Notes: generated from the letters alone by a model not told the origin. Shown: positions 26,578 to 37,960, numbered from the stretch's first letter. The stretch is DNA of 64,000 bases from Dokdonella_A sp040005635 (GCA_040005635.1 JBDTYM010000010.1:1-64000), one strand, 5' to 3'. Program-made: numbers and translations.

Positions 26578-26670
26578 TTCCGTTGCCACGCATTCGCTTT
26601 CCCGCGCGCGGCCGTTAAACTCAGTGTTTCCCCTGCCAGTCTGGATGCCGCGACCTCGCGGCGATGACGC

Positions 26671-28425
<1,755 letters not shown>

Positions 28426-28504
28426 CGCCCTGCGGCGGTGGCCGCCACCCGATCACTGCTTCTGTCCCTAGAACGCGCGGCGCACTCCCGGCCCCTGCCT
28501 CCGC

Positions 28505-30469
28505 TCAATGCTGCGCGGCCTTCCTGGTCGCGACGGGCAGCGGCGTGCGCTCCAGCTGAGTGAGCGCAGCAACGCGTTGCAACGCCGCCTGTTCGTGAAC
28601 CTCCAGCAGGAACTGCCACGCCGCCAGCACGCGCCGATGGAAATAGATGCGTTCTGCCGCGACGCCGCGCTTCAGAGGGTGGCGCCGTGGTGCTGGCCGA
28701 GGCGCTGCAGACTTGTTCGTCGGTTCTTCGTCGTTGGCGTCATCATCGTCGGCGACCGCGGCGATTTCCGCTGCCGCGTCCGGATCGATCATGGCCGGCG
28801 GCACCCACGCCGCATACGCTTCGGCGCCGGCGCGCACTTTTGCGTCCTTCGATTTCCGCGCCCAGTCCAGGATCGACTTGCGGCGCTTGCGCACCCAGTC
28901 GGAAATCGCCTTGGCACGTGCCGGATCGAACGTCGCCGGGTCGGCATACCCGCTGCGGAAATAGATCAACAACGCAGGGTCGGCGATGCCGCGCGCCGCG
29001 CCGGCACGTGGTTCGGCGGTAGCCTCACGCACATCGATCGACGCCATCTCTCGCTCGAAGGCGAGGACCGGCGCGGAAAGATCACCGACCTCGTTGGCAT
29101 CGACCGCCGCCAACCAGGCCGGCGCAATCTTGCGCGCCCACAGCCATTCAACCCACTGCATGTCTTCAGCGCTGCTGTCTTCCCCGGCTCCGGCCGGCGC
29201 CGCGTACTGATTCACGCGGTCGCCGCGGCGCAACCGGTTCATCGCGGCGACGCCCGATTCGGACCCGATCTCGCCTTCCAACTCCTCCTGCGACTCCTGC
29301 ACGAGGTCTTTGAGCTCGGGATTCTGCTTGACCATGCGCTCGGTCTGGCGTTGATACTCTTGGCGACGCTGCTTGAACTGCGCGTCGGCAGCGCGCGGCT
29401 CCTTCCCGTCCATTGTGGCGTGAAAGTTCTGCAACGGTGCCTTGACGGCGGCGGCCAGATCCTTCTCCTTCTGCATCCGCGCGATCGTCTGCGCCCACAC
29501 GTCGAGATACTGCTCGGAGGTCGAGCTCGGCTTGTCGATCGTCTGGTCGGCGAGCACCGCTTCCAGATGCGCTTCGTAGATGGACGCGCGCGCCGGCTGC
29601 GCGCCCGCCGTGAGTGTGAAGAGGTCGAGGCCGAGCAGGTTCTCGGGCAGGTAGCGCTCGTAACCTGCCCAATGATCGGCCGAAACATCGGAGGTGCAGC
29701 CCGACGCGACGGAATGATCGTCGGTGGCGGTGAATCCGGCCACCGGCGGCATGTTCTTCGTTTCCTCGGTCGCGCTCGCCCACTCGGGTACATGCGTGAA
29801 CCAGAACGGATTCACGGCGACCTCGCGCGGCACCCCCAAGTAATGGAAGCCACCTGAGTAGCACTGGCTCATGACGAACACGACGCGGCCCTCGCCAAGT
29901 CCTGCCGACAGCCATCTGCGTAGTTCAGCGACGCCCAGTGTTTCGGCCGCGAGATCATAGTTGCGCCAACCGAAAGGCAGCGTCGGATCGCGGTCCCAGC
30001 TCCACAGTGAAATGATGCTTTCAGGATTCGCTCCCGCGGAAGGACCCCCGTGGTCGCCGACGAAGAGGAAGAGCGTGCCGCCGTCGTGCACTGCAGGCAG
30101 AATCTCATCACGGAACGCGCGTGCGAGCACGTCGCGCAGCGCCGGGCGATTGCCGGGCAGCGCGCCCGCGATCCATGCCGCCGTCGCGTGGCCTTTGTCA
30201 TCCTTGATGGTCTGCTCGACATCGGACAGCACCGGCGCCTGCCCCTCCACGTTGCCCGCGCCGAAGAACACCCAGACCTGTTCGTCCGCATAGTGCGACT
30301 TCAGATACGTCACATAGGCGCGCGCCTGCAGATACTGCGAATAGTGATTGCTGGTCGGACTACCGCCGCCCGAGATGACGACGAATGCGTCCTTGGCATG
30401 TACCGCAGGGATGTTGCAAGCAGACACGACGCAGGCCGCGATGAGTAGCCGCCACCACACACACACCAT
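28505..30469 (-). CDS. Secreted legumain/caspase-like (peptidase C13-type) protein
   Basis: A 654-residue protein with an N-terminal signal peptide ending near AVHA-KD (residue 25). Clan CD protease features are seen: H140 in FVGDHGGP and C203 in VMSQCYSGGF, the legumain-type catalytic dyad. The catalytic domain covers about residues 27-330. The rest is long, Ala/Lys-rich and helical, with a polyaspartate stretch (VADDDDANDEEP) and a Pro/Arg-rich linker. Substrate is unknown; legumain-type enzymes cut after Asn or Asp. GGAG sits 7 bases before the ATG. It converges on glnS, 79 bp away. Confidence 0.75.
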   Translation of the reverse strand: MVCVWWRLLIAACVVSACNIPAVHAKDAFVVISGGGSPTSNHYSQYLQARAYVTYLKSHYADEQVWVFFGAGNVEGQAPVLSDVEQTIKDDKGHATAAWIAGALPGNRPALRDVLARAFRDEILPAVHDGGTLFLFVGDHGGPSAGANPESIISLWSWDRDPTLPFGWRNYDLAAETLGVAELRRWLSAGLGEGRVVFVMSQCYSGGFHYLGVPREVAVNPFWFTHVPEWASATEETKNMPPVAGFTATDDHSVASGCTSDVSADHWAGYERYLPENLLGLDLFTLTAGAQPARASIYEAHLEAVLADQTIDKPSSTSEQYLDVWAQTIARMQKEKDLAAAVKAPLQNFHATMDGKEPRAADAQFKQRRQEYQRQTERMVKQNPELKDLVQESQEELEGEIGSESGVAAMNRLRRGDRVNQYAAPAGAGEDSSAEDMQWVEWLWARKIAPAWLAAVDANEVGDLSAPVLAFEREMASIDVREATAEPRAGAARGIADPALLIYFRSGYADPATFDPARAKAISDWVRKRRKSILDWARKSKDAKVRAGAEAYAAWVPPAMIDPDAAAEIAAVADDDDANDEEPTNKSAAPRPAPRRHPLKRGVAAERIYFHRRVLAAWQFLLEVHEQAALQRVAALTQLERTPLPVATRKAAQH

Positions 30470-30680
30470 GAGCCATCTCCACCAGGGTTTGGCTGGAGTA
30501 TCCCAGATGCATGCAAGTCCAACTATGTCGGGCGCTGCCTGCTCACGCTGTTTGGCGCTTCACCCAGCCGGCGGACTTTTCCGGCAGCCGTCGCTCCGAC
30601 CGACACCCCGCGCGCGTAGACGCGACACTCTATTCGTCAACCGCTGCAACCTGCGCGATGAAGCCGGTTGCATGCTCTTC

Positions 30681-31694
30681 TCATCGCGCGAGTTTGCGGC
30701 CGAGAAAGTCGCGGATGTAGGCACCTATCTCGACCGCATGCGTTTCCAGCGCGAAATGCCCGGTGTCGAGCAGATGGATTTCCGCGTCCGGAATGTCGCG
30801 CTTGTAGGCCAGCGCGCCCGGCGGAATGAAGAACGGATCGTTCTTGCCCCATACCGCCAACAACGGCGGACGATGCGTTCGAAAGTAGTTCTGGAACGCA
30901 GGATAGCGCGCGACGTTGCTGCGATAGTCGAGGATCAGGTCGAGCTGAATGTCGTCGGCACCCGCGCGTGCCATGTAGCCGATATCGAGTGTGTAACCAT
31001 CCGGCGATACGCGCTCGGGGTCTGTACCGTGGCGGTACTGGATATCGCGAATCGTCTGCGGCGTCAGCGCGTCGCGGCAGGCTTCACGATGCGCGGGCGT
31101 CGGCTCGCGCCAGTAGGTTTGCCAGCTTCCCCATTGATCGCTGAAACCATCCATGTACGCATTGCCGTTCTGCGTGATGATCGCGCTGACGCGCTCGGGG
31201 TGAGCGACCGCGAGGCGCAGTCCGGTCGGCGCGCCGTAGTCGAAGATGTACAGCGCATAGCGCTCAAGAGCCATTGCCTCGACGAATTCGCCGAGTACGC
31301 GCGCCAGGTTGTCGAAGCTGTAGTCGAACTTGCCGCGCGGCGGCGCCTTGGTCTGACCAAAGCCCGGCAGGTCCGGCGCGATCACGCGATAGTCCCTGGC
31401 CAGCAGCGGAATCAGCTCACGGAACATGTGGCTGGAGGTCGGAAAACCGTGCAGCAACAGCAGGACCGGCGCATCGATCGGACCTGCCTCGCGATAAAAG
31501 ACCTCGACGTCTCCGACCTTGCGGGTCCGATAGGAAACCGGACTGACAGCGACACTGGAAGCGCCACTGGCCGTGGGTTTGGACGACCCTGCAAACGATG
31601 CAGCGGTGAACGTGGCCGCCCCGACCGCCGAAGCCAGAAGTACGTTGCGGCGTGGGACGTTGATGGAATTATTCGTAAAATCAGTGATCTGCAT
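30681..31694 (-). CDS. Alpha/beta hydrolase (epoxide hydrolase/haloalkane dehalogenase type), exported
   Basis: A 337-residue protein with a twin-arginine-like leader (VPRRNVLLASAVGAAT). The hydrolase fold shows LLHGFPTSSHMFR (oxyanion hole), PDLPGFGQT, nucleophile Asp in IFDYGAPTGL, and catalytic His in DTGHFALE. The Asp nucleophile points to an epoxide hydrolase or dehalogenase rather than an esterase; the substrate is unknown. ATG 31694 is preferred because GAGGTG lies 6-7 bases upstream; a GTG at 31703 is in frame. It is divergent from a TetR regulator across a perfect palindrome and is probably repressed by it. The 210 bp to the C13-type gene holds nothing clear. Confidence 0.86.
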   Translation of the reverse strand: MQITDFTNNSINVPRRNVLLASAVGAATFTAASFAGSSKPTASGASSVAVSPVSYRTRKVGDVEVFYREAGPIDAPVLLLLHGFPTSSHMFRELIPLLARDYRVIAPDLPGFGQTKAPPRGKFDYSFDNLARVLGEFVEAMALERYALYIFDYGAPTGLRLAVAHPERVSAIITQNGNAYMDGFSDQWGSWQTYWREPTPAHREACRDALTPQTIRDIQYRHGTDPERVSPDGYTLDIGYMARAGADDIQLDLILDYRSNVARYPAFQNYFRTHRPPLLAVWGKNDPFFIPPGALAYKRDIPDAEIHLLDTGHFALETHAVEIGAYIRDFLGRKLAR

Positions 31695-31765
31695 GATACC
31701 CACCTCGTAGTTGTCATCAATGGCTCCCCAGCTTGAGCGGCAGGGCGATAGAGGATAGACTACTA

Positions 31766-31781
31766 CCTACCGATCGGTAGG
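31766..31781. promoter_or_regulatory. TetR-type operator CCTACCGATCGGTAGG
   Basis: A perfect 16-bp palindrome in the 103-bp gap between the hydrolase and the tetR-type gene, 16 bp before the regulator start. TACCGATCGGTA-like dyads are typical of TetR-family operators, so this site should control both genes. Confidence 0.75.
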
Positions 31782-31797
31782 ATATGACCGCACCTCC

Positions 31798-32346
31798 ATG
31801 AAAGCAAGCCTCGATACGATCATCGGCGAAGCACGCGAGCTGTTTCGCGAGCACGGCTACGCCGGCGCCTCGATGCAGGACCTCGCCGCGCGCGTCGGCA
31901 TCCGCAAGGCGAGCCTCTACACGCGCTTCCCGACCAAGGAATCGCTGGTAGCCGAGGTTCTCGCACTCACCCTGCGCGAGACGTTCGCGGACCTCGCAGA
32001 CGAATCCGCCGGCTGGTTCGCCCGCTATGAGGAAGTCATCCGACGCATCGGTAAAACCCTGGCCGATCGCAGCCGCTGCGTCGGCCTGCACCTGGCTTAT
32101 GGCATCAATGACGAGACACCGGCAGCCGCCGACGCCGTGCGCGCGTATTTCCGCCAACTTCGCGACGGTATCGCACGCATCCTCAGTGCGACCTTTGCGC
32201 CGGAACGCGCGCGCGAAATCGCCAGCGACGCGCTGACGCGACTCGAAGGCGCCACGTTGTGGACGGTGATCGACGACGACACGCGTCCGATGGATCGCGC
32301 GGTGTCGTCCCTGCTGGACGAGGTGCGCTGCGCCGCGCGGGCTTGA
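31798..32346 (+). CDS. TetR/AcrR family transcriptional regulator
   Basis: A 182-residue dimeric repressor. The N-terminal helix-turn-helix reads YAGASMQDLAARVGIRKASL at about residues 21-40, followed by LYTRFPTKESLV. The C-terminal half should bind an inducer that cannot be read from sequence. It is divergent from the exported hydrolase and flanks a perfect palindromic operator, so self-regulation and control of the hydrolase are likely. Confidence 0.92.
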   Translation: MKASLDTIIGEARELFREHGYAGASMQDLAARVGIRKASLYTRFPTKESLVAEVLALTLRETFADLADESAGWFARYEEVIRRIGKTLADRSRCVGLHLAYGINDETPAAADAVRAYFRQLRDGIARILSATFAPERAREIASDALTRLEGATLWTVIDDDTRPMDRAVSSLLDEVRCAARA

Positions 32347-32479
32347 TCATCACGTTGCCCGGCGCGCGGGCGGCGGCTCCGCCGCCTCCTGTGGCTTTGG
32401 CTGATTTCGAATCGTCCTTTGCGGCGCCATCGGTCTTCGCGCGCACGGCGGAAAGTCGGCCGGGCGGGACCCTGCTGTG

Positions 32480-32791
32480 GAATCGAGAGCGGCGGCCCGA
32501 ATTCGCCGCTTCAGCGGTGTCGGCGGCGGCGGCATGTTCGCCTCGATGTCGCAGATCGCGCAGATGGGCGGGATCGACAGCGAGGTTTCCGGTGAAGGAA
32601 CCTCCCAGCGTCTTGTAGGCAGCAATCAGCGTGCGCAGGCGTTCGTTGATCTGGCGGTTCTCACGCTCGCGGCGCTGCTGAATGGTCTACATGGCGAGCA
32701 GGCGTATGCCGACGCCAATCAACGTGATCACGGCCAGCCCGAGCAGGGTCGACTGCAGCGCCTGCCAGGAACGGAAATCCAGATTGCGCAT
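32480..32791 (-). pseudogene. Decayed small membrane-protein gene
   Basis: From ATG 32791 (GGGAG upstream) the frame reads MRNLDFRSWQALQS and a membrane helix (LLGLAVITLIGVGIRLLAM), then hits TAG at 32689-32687. The same frame continues with RRERENRQINERLRTLIAAY and KTLGGSFTGNLAVDPAHLRDL, then loses any family resemblance. I recall intact proteins in proteobacteria that run through both parts and continue for ~80 residues more. The gene therefore has a nonsense codon and a lost 3' end. It lies 25 bp after the NRAMP-type gene on the same strand. Confidence 0.65.
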
Positions 32792-32815
32792 GCGCAGACT
32801 CCCATCGCCGCGGGC

Positions 32816-34087
32816 CTACTGATTCCACGTCGCAAACATCACGACCGCGGCGATGGTCATGACAGCCGTGCCGGCCCAGCCCAGACATTTCAATCCGAAC
32901 GGGATACGGAACTTGCCCATGACCTTGCGTCGGCTCGCCAGCAACATGATGACGACCATTAGCGGCACGGCGATCACGCCGTTGATCACGGCGCTCCAGA
33001 AAAGCATCTTGATCGGATCGATCGGTGTGAGGCTGAGGCCGACCGCGATCGCGGTGGAGAGCGCAATCGTTCCGTAGAACAATTTCGCCTTGGACGGTTG
33101 CACCTCCAGTCCGGTCTTCCATCGAAACGTCTCGCCGAGCGCATACGCCGCGGACCCGGCGAGTACCGGCAACGCCAGCAGGCCGGTGCCGACGATTCCG
33201 GCAGCGAACAGCCAGAACGCGAACGCTCCTGCAACCGGTCGCAACGCAGCGGCGGCATCCGCCGAGGTCTGGATGTCCGTCATGCCGTGTGCGTGCAGGA
33301 CGACCGCGGCGGTCAGAATGATGAAGAATGCCACCAGTTCTGAAAACACCATGCCGATGGTCGTATCGAGCCTGATCCGCTTGAGTTCGCTGGCGGCCTG
33401 CTGCGATGCGTGCTTCAGGGGTTTGCGGCCACGCGTCACACGCACCTCGTTGGCTTCCTCGGAGGCTTGCCAGAAGAAAAGATAAGGACTGATCGTCGTA
33501 CCGAACACGGCGACGACCGCGACGGCGTATTTGGGATCCATCGCGATGACGGGAACCACCGCCGCTCTTGCCACTTCCAGCCAGGGCACCGGAATGATCA
33601 ATACCGTCGCCACGTAGGCAAACAAACTGAGGGTGAGCAGCTTCAGCAGTGGCGAATATTTCTCGAATGGAATGAAGGTCTGCAGGGCGGTCGACAGCAC
33701 GGCGAACCCGACGGCGTAGGCAAACGCAGGACCGCCGATCAATAGTTTCAGCGCGGCGCCCATCGCGCTGATGTCGGCCGACAGGTTGATGATGTTGGCG
33801 ACCAGCAGGAGGCCCACGAAGGCGATGGCAAGACCGAACGAGTATTGCGAACGGATGTTGGCGCCGAGGCCATGGCCCGTCACGCGCCCGATGCGCGCGC
33901 AGATCAACTGGATGCCGATCATCAGCGGCAGCGCGACGACCACCGTCCACAAGGTACCGAATCCGTAGGCGGCGCCGACTTGCGAATAGGTGGCGATCCC
34001 ACTCGGATCGTCATCCGCCGCCCCGGTGATGAGACCGGCGCCGAGTCGTCCGAACAGTGGTTTGCGCGAACCGACATCCGCTTCCAT
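32816..34087 (-). CDS. NRAMP-family metal transporter with altered metal-site motifs
   Basis: A 423-residue inner-membrane protein with about eleven helices. The first helix contains D27-P28-S29-G30 in place of the canonical DPGN. The sixth has TISPYLFF (I199-S200-P201-Y202) where metal-transporting NRAMPs have a Met-Pro-His motif, so both known metal ligands differ. Related non-canonical NRAMPs transport other ions such as magnesium, or their function is unknown. ATG 34087 has GAGGTG upstream and is preferred to 34129. It is divergent from the phosphoketolase gene. Confidence 0.85.
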   Translation of the reverse strand: MEADVGSRKPLFGRLGAGLITGAADDDPSGIATYSQVGAAYGFGTLWTVVVALPLMIGIQLICARIGRVTGHGLGANIRSQYSFGLAIAFVGLLLVANIINLSADISAMGAALKLLIGGPAFAYAVGFAVLSTALQTFIPFEKYSPLLKLLTLSLFAYVATVLIIPVPWLEVARAAVVPVIAMDPKYAVAVVAVFGTTISPYLFFWQASEEANEVRVTRGRKPLKHASQQAASELKRIRLDTTIGMVFSELVAFFIILTAAVVLHAHGMTDIQTSADAAAALRPVAGAFAFWLFAAGIVGTGLLALPVLAGSAAYALGETFRWKTGLEVQPSKAKLFYGTIALSTAIAVGLSLTPIDPIKMLFWSAVINGVIAVPLMVVIMLLASRRKVMGKFRIPFGLKCLGWAGTAVMTIAAVVMFATWNQ

Positions 34088-34330
34088 CGGGCACCTCGGG
34101 ATTCGTGGGTGGGCGGCCGGACGGCGCAAGCATGACCGAACCAGCGATCGACGTCAGCCGCGCGCCGGCACGATCGATTGTGACAGACCCTGGCGTAGCG
34201 CCGATGTCGGTCGCTCGTGCATCGATGCCATCTGACGGACCTCGTCCGCACAACTCAAGCGTGCGTTGTCGAACGGACGCCGCTTGCATGGGCGCCTATG
34301 CTCGACTTCTCCATTCCACAGCGGAACGAC

Positions 34331-36733
34331 ATGCCCGACCACGCACCGCACGACGAACCCCTCGATCAGGAAACGCTGAGCAAGGTCGACGCCTGGTGGC
34401 GAGCCGCCAACTATCTTGCGGTCGGACAAATCTATCTGCGCGACAATCCGCTGCTGCGGCAGCCGCTGACGCTGGACCATGTCAAGCACATGCTGCTCGG
34501 TCATTGGGGCACCACGCCGGGACAGAATTTCATCTACGCGCATTTGAATCGCGCGATCCGGCAATTCGATCTGGACATGATCTATATCTCCGGACCCGGA
34601 CACGGCGGCCCTGCCGTCGTCGCCAATGCTTATCTGGAAGGCACCTACAGCGAGACTTATCCGCAGATCGGGCGCGACGAACAAGGCCTGCAGCGATTGT
34701 TCAAGCAGTTCTCGTTTCCGGGCGGCATCGCCAGCCACGCATCGCCGGAATGCCCGGGCTCAATCCATGAAGGCGGCGAGCTCGGCTACTCGCTCAGCCA
34801 CGCCTTCGGCGCCGTCTTCGACAACCCCGAACTCATTGCCGCCTGCGTCATCGGCGACGGCGAGGCGGAGACCGGGCCGCTGGCGACGGCGTGGCATTCG
34901 AACAAGTTCCTCGATCCGGTCGGTGACGGCGCCGTGCTGCCGATCCTGCATCTGAACGGATACAAGATCGCCAACCCGACCGTGCTTGCGCGGATTCCCC
35001 GCACGGAACTCGAACAGTTGCTGCGCGGCTACGGCTGGTCGCCGACCTTTGTGCAAGGCAGCGAGCCGGCGCCAATGCATGCGGCAATGGCAGCGACGCT
35101 CGATCGCGTGGTGGCACAGATCCGGAAAATCCAGCGCGACGCGCGCAGCGGCGGCGTCACCGCGCGACCGACCTGGCCGATGATCGTGCTCGACACGCCA
35201 AAGGGCTGGACCGGTCCGAAGTTCGTCGACGGACGCGCGATCGAGGGCACGTTTCGCGCGCATCAAGTGCCGCTCGCGGTCTCCGCGACGAGCCCGCCCG
35301 AACACCTGCAGCAGCTCGAGGCCTGGCTGCGCAGCTATCGACCCGAGCAGCTGTTCGATCGGGACGGCAGGCTGGACGCAGCCGTGGCGGCGCTCGCACC
35401 ACACGGAAATCGTCGCATGAGCGCGAACCCGCACACGAACGGCGGCTTGCTGCTGCGCGACCTGCGCATGCCCGATTTCCGCGACTATGCCGTCGCGGTA
35501 CCGACCCATGGCGTTGCTGGCGTCGGCGACACGCACGTGCTCGGACATTTCCTGCGCGAGGTCGTGCGCTTGAATCAGGAGCAGCGCAATTTCCGCCTCT
35601 TCGGTCCCGACGAGACGCAATCGAACGGACTCGAAGCGGTGTTCGAAGCAACCGATCGGCAATGGCAAGCGGACACCCGACCGAACGACGAGTTTCTCGC
35701 GCGCGCCGGACGCGTCATCGAAATGCTCAGCGAACACCAGTGCGAGGGCTGGCTGGAAGGCTATCTGTTGACCGGACGGCATGGGCTGTTCAATTGCTAC
35801 GAAGCCTTCATCCACATCGTCGACTCGATGTTCAACCAGCACGCGAAGTGGCTCAAGCTGACGTCGAAGATCCCCTGGCGGCGCAGGATCGCTTCGCTCA
35901 ACTACCTGCTCGCGTCGCACGTCTGGCGCCAGGACCACAATGGCTTCACCCATCAGGATCCCGGCTTCATCGATCATGTCGTCAACAAGAAGGCCGAGAT
36001 CGTCCGCGTGTATCTGCCGCCGGACGCCAACTGCCTGCTGTCGGTGATCGATCATTGCCTGCGCAGCCGGCACTACGTCAATGTCGTGATCGCCGGCAAG
36101 CATCCGGCGCCGCAATGGCTGACGATGGATGCGGCGCTGAAGCATTGCAGCGAGGGTATCGGCATCTGGCCCTGGGCCGGCAATGGCCACGACGGTGAAC
36201 CTGACGTCGTCATGGCATGCGCCGGCGACGTGCCGACGCTGGAAACGCTGGCGGCGGTCTCGATCCTGCGGCGCAATTGCCCCGAGCTGCGCGTGCGCGT
36301 CATCAACGTGGTCGACCTGATGAAGCTGCAGTCCGAAAGCGAACACCCGCACGGCTTGAGCGACCGCGACTTCGATCAACTGTTCACCATCGCCGCGCCG
36401 ATCATCTTCGCGTTCCATGGCTATCCGACGCTGGTCCATCGACTGACGTATCGCCGCGCCAATCATCGCAACCTGCACGTGCACGGCTACAAGGAGGAAG
36501 GCACCATCACGACCGCGTTCGACATGACGGTGCTGAACGGGCTCGATCGCTTCCATCTGGTGATCGACGTCATCGATCGGGTGCCGCGGCTGGGCGAACG
36601 GGCCGCCAATCTCAAGCAACGCTTGCAAGACAAGCTGATCGAGCATCGGCAATACATCGAGGAGAATGGCGAGGATCTGCCGGAAATCCGCGACTGGACC
36701 TGGGGCGCCGTCGACGCCGGCGCGATTGCCTAG
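34331..36733 (+). CDS. xfp: Phosphoketolase (xylulose-5-phosphate/fructose-6-phosphate)
   Basis: Thiamine diphosphate enzyme splitting xylulose 5-phosphate or fructose 6-phosphate with phosphate into acetyl phosphate and a shorter sugar phosphate. The protein has 800 residues, the family size. Landmarks are LLGHWGTTPGQNFIYAHLNR at about 55-75, GPGHGGPA, the TPP-binding GDGEAETGPLATAWHSNK and EHPHGLSDRDF near the C-terminus. The ATG at 34331 is chosen from alignment memory; 34298 (MLDFSIPQ) is also possible. Acetate kinase lies convergently 42 bp downstream, which would convert acetyl phosphate into acetate and ATP. Confidence 0.95.
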   Translation: MPDHAPHDEPLDQETLSKVDAWWRAANYLAVGQIYLRDNPLLRQPLTLDHVKHMLLGHWGTTPGQNFIYAHLNRAIRQFDLDMIYISGPGHGGPAVVANAYLEGTYSETYPQIGRDEQGLQRLFKQFSFPGGIASHASPECPGSIHEGGELGYSLSHAFGAVFDNPELIAACVIGDGEAETGPLATAWHSNKFLDPVGDGAVLPILHLNGYKIANPTVLARIPRTELEQLLRGYGWSPTFVQGSEPAPMHAAMAATLDRVVAQIRKIQRDARSGGVTARPTWPMIVLDTPKGWTGPKFVDGRAIEGTFRAHQVPLAVSATSPPEHLQQLEAWLRSYRPEQLFDRDGRLDAAVAALAPHGNRRMSANPHTNGGLLLRDLRMPDFRDYAVAVPTHGVAGVGDTHVLGHFLREVVRLNQEQRNFRLFGPDETQSNGLEAVFEATDRQWQADTRPNDEFLARAGRVIEMLSEHQCEGWLEGYLLTGRHGLFNCYEAFIHIVDSMFNQHAKWLKLTSKIPWRRRIASLNYLLASHVWRQDHNGFTHQDPGFIDHVVNKKAEIVRVYLPPDANCLLSVIDHCLRSRHYVNVVIAGKHPAPQWLTMDAALKHCSEGIGIWPWAGNGHDGEPDVVMACAGDVPTLETLAAVSILRRNCPELRVRVINVVDLMKLQSESEHPHGLSDRDFDQLFTIAAPIIFAFHGYPTLVHRLTYRRANHRNLHVHGYKEEGTITTAFDMTVLNGLDRFHLVIDVIDRVPRLGERAANLKQRLQDKLIEHRQYIEENGEDLPEIRDWTWGAVDAGAIA

Positions 36734-36775
36734 AACGATCGGCGTTCCTCAGGCTACGGTCGCGAAAACCGACGC

Positions 36776-37960
36776 TCAGCGAGCGAGAAGCGCGGCCGCT
36801 GCAGTCGCGACGATCCATTCCTCGTTGGTCGCTTCGACCACCACGCGTACCTTGCTCGACGCGCTCGAAATGACCGCTGCGCCCGCCGCGTTGGCGATCG
36901 GATCGAGCACGAGCCCGAGAAAATCGAGTCGCGCGCAAACCCGTTCGCGAATCACCGCATTGTGTTCGCCGATCCCTGCCGTGAAAACCAGCAGGTCCAG
37001 ACCACCGAGCGTACCGAGCAGCGCGCACAGCTCGCGCACGATGCCGCGCACGTAAAGTGCGAGCGCCTCGCGCACGGGGCTCTCGTCTTCGCGTTCGAGC
37101 AACACGCGCGGATCGGATGACACGCCGGACACGCCGAGCAACCCGGACTCGTGGTAAAGCTGCTGCCCCAGCCTTTCGTGCGAGAGATGATCGGTCTCCA
37201 TCAGATACAGGAGCACGCCGGGATCGAGCGCGCCGCAACGCGTACCCATCATCAGTCCGTCTAGGGCCGAGAAGCCCATCGTTGTCGCGATGCTTTGCAA
37301 ATCGCGCATCGCGCAGAGGCTGGCGCCGCTGCCGAGGTGCGCCACCACGGTGCGTCCGCGGGCGATGTCGCCGTGGCGTTCCGCCAGAACCAGGGCGAGA
37401 TATTCGTAGGAAAGCCCATGAAATCCATAGCGGCGCAACCCCTGCTCCCACGCTGAGCGCGACAGCGGCAGCATTTTCTCGACAGTCGGCAAGGTCCGAT
37501 GAAAGGCGGTGTCGAAACAGGCCACCTGAGCAAGCTCGGATTGCTCGCCGAGCATCGTCTCGATCGCCTCGAGTGCAAAGGGCTGGTGCAGTGGCGCCAG
37601 CGGGATCAAGCTTTTCAGATCCGCGAGTACCCGCGCATCGATTCGCACCGGCTCGCCATAGGTGCGACCGCCGTGCACGACCCGATGCGCCACCGCGACG
37701 AGGCGACGGCCGCCAAGATCGTCGGTGATGCGCTGGCGCACGCAGGCCAGTGCTGTCTGATAAGAGCATCCGACATCGAGCACCGCGTGCTCGACGTGGC
37801 TGCCGTCCGACTCGAAGTACGCCGCCGCAGTCCCGATCCCGTCGACCTTTCCACGCCGCAGCGGTTGTCGCGAAAGGGGGAACGACGAGGCATCGAACAG
37901 GGCAAACTTGATGCTCGACGAGCCGCAATTGAGGGCGAGGATGACTTCGTTGCCGGTCAC
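36776..37960 (-). CDS. ackA: Acetate kinase
   Basis: Transfers phosphate from acetyl phosphate to ADP. From GTG 37960 the protein has 394 residues, the usual length, beginning VTGNEVILALNCGSSSIKF, with the phosphate-binding NCGSSSIKF at the N-terminus. Other motifs are AHRVVHGG, CFDTAFHRTLP, RRYGFHGLSYEY, VVAHLGSGASL and VFTAGIGEHN. No ATG gives a natural start, so GTG is preferred. It is convergent with phosphoketolase. Confidence 0.95.
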   Translation of the reverse strand: MTGNEVILALNCGSSSIKFALFDASSFPLSRQPLRRGKVDGIGTAAAYFESDGSHVEHAVLDVGCSYQTALACVRQRITDDLGGRRLVAVAHRVVHGGRTYGEPVRIDARVLADLKSLIPLAPLHQPFALEAIETMLGEQSELAQVACFDTAFHRTLPTVEKMLPLSRSAWEQGLRRYGFHGLSYEYLALVLAERHGDIARGRTVVAHLGSGASLCAMRDLQSIATTMGFSALDGLMMGTRCGALDPGVLLYLMETDHLSHERLGQQLYHESGLLGVSGVSSDPRVLLEREDESPVREALALYVRGIVRELCALLGTLGGLDLLVFTAGIGEHNAVIRERVCARLDFLGLVLDPIANAAGAAVISSASSKVRVVVEATNEEWIVATAAAALLAR

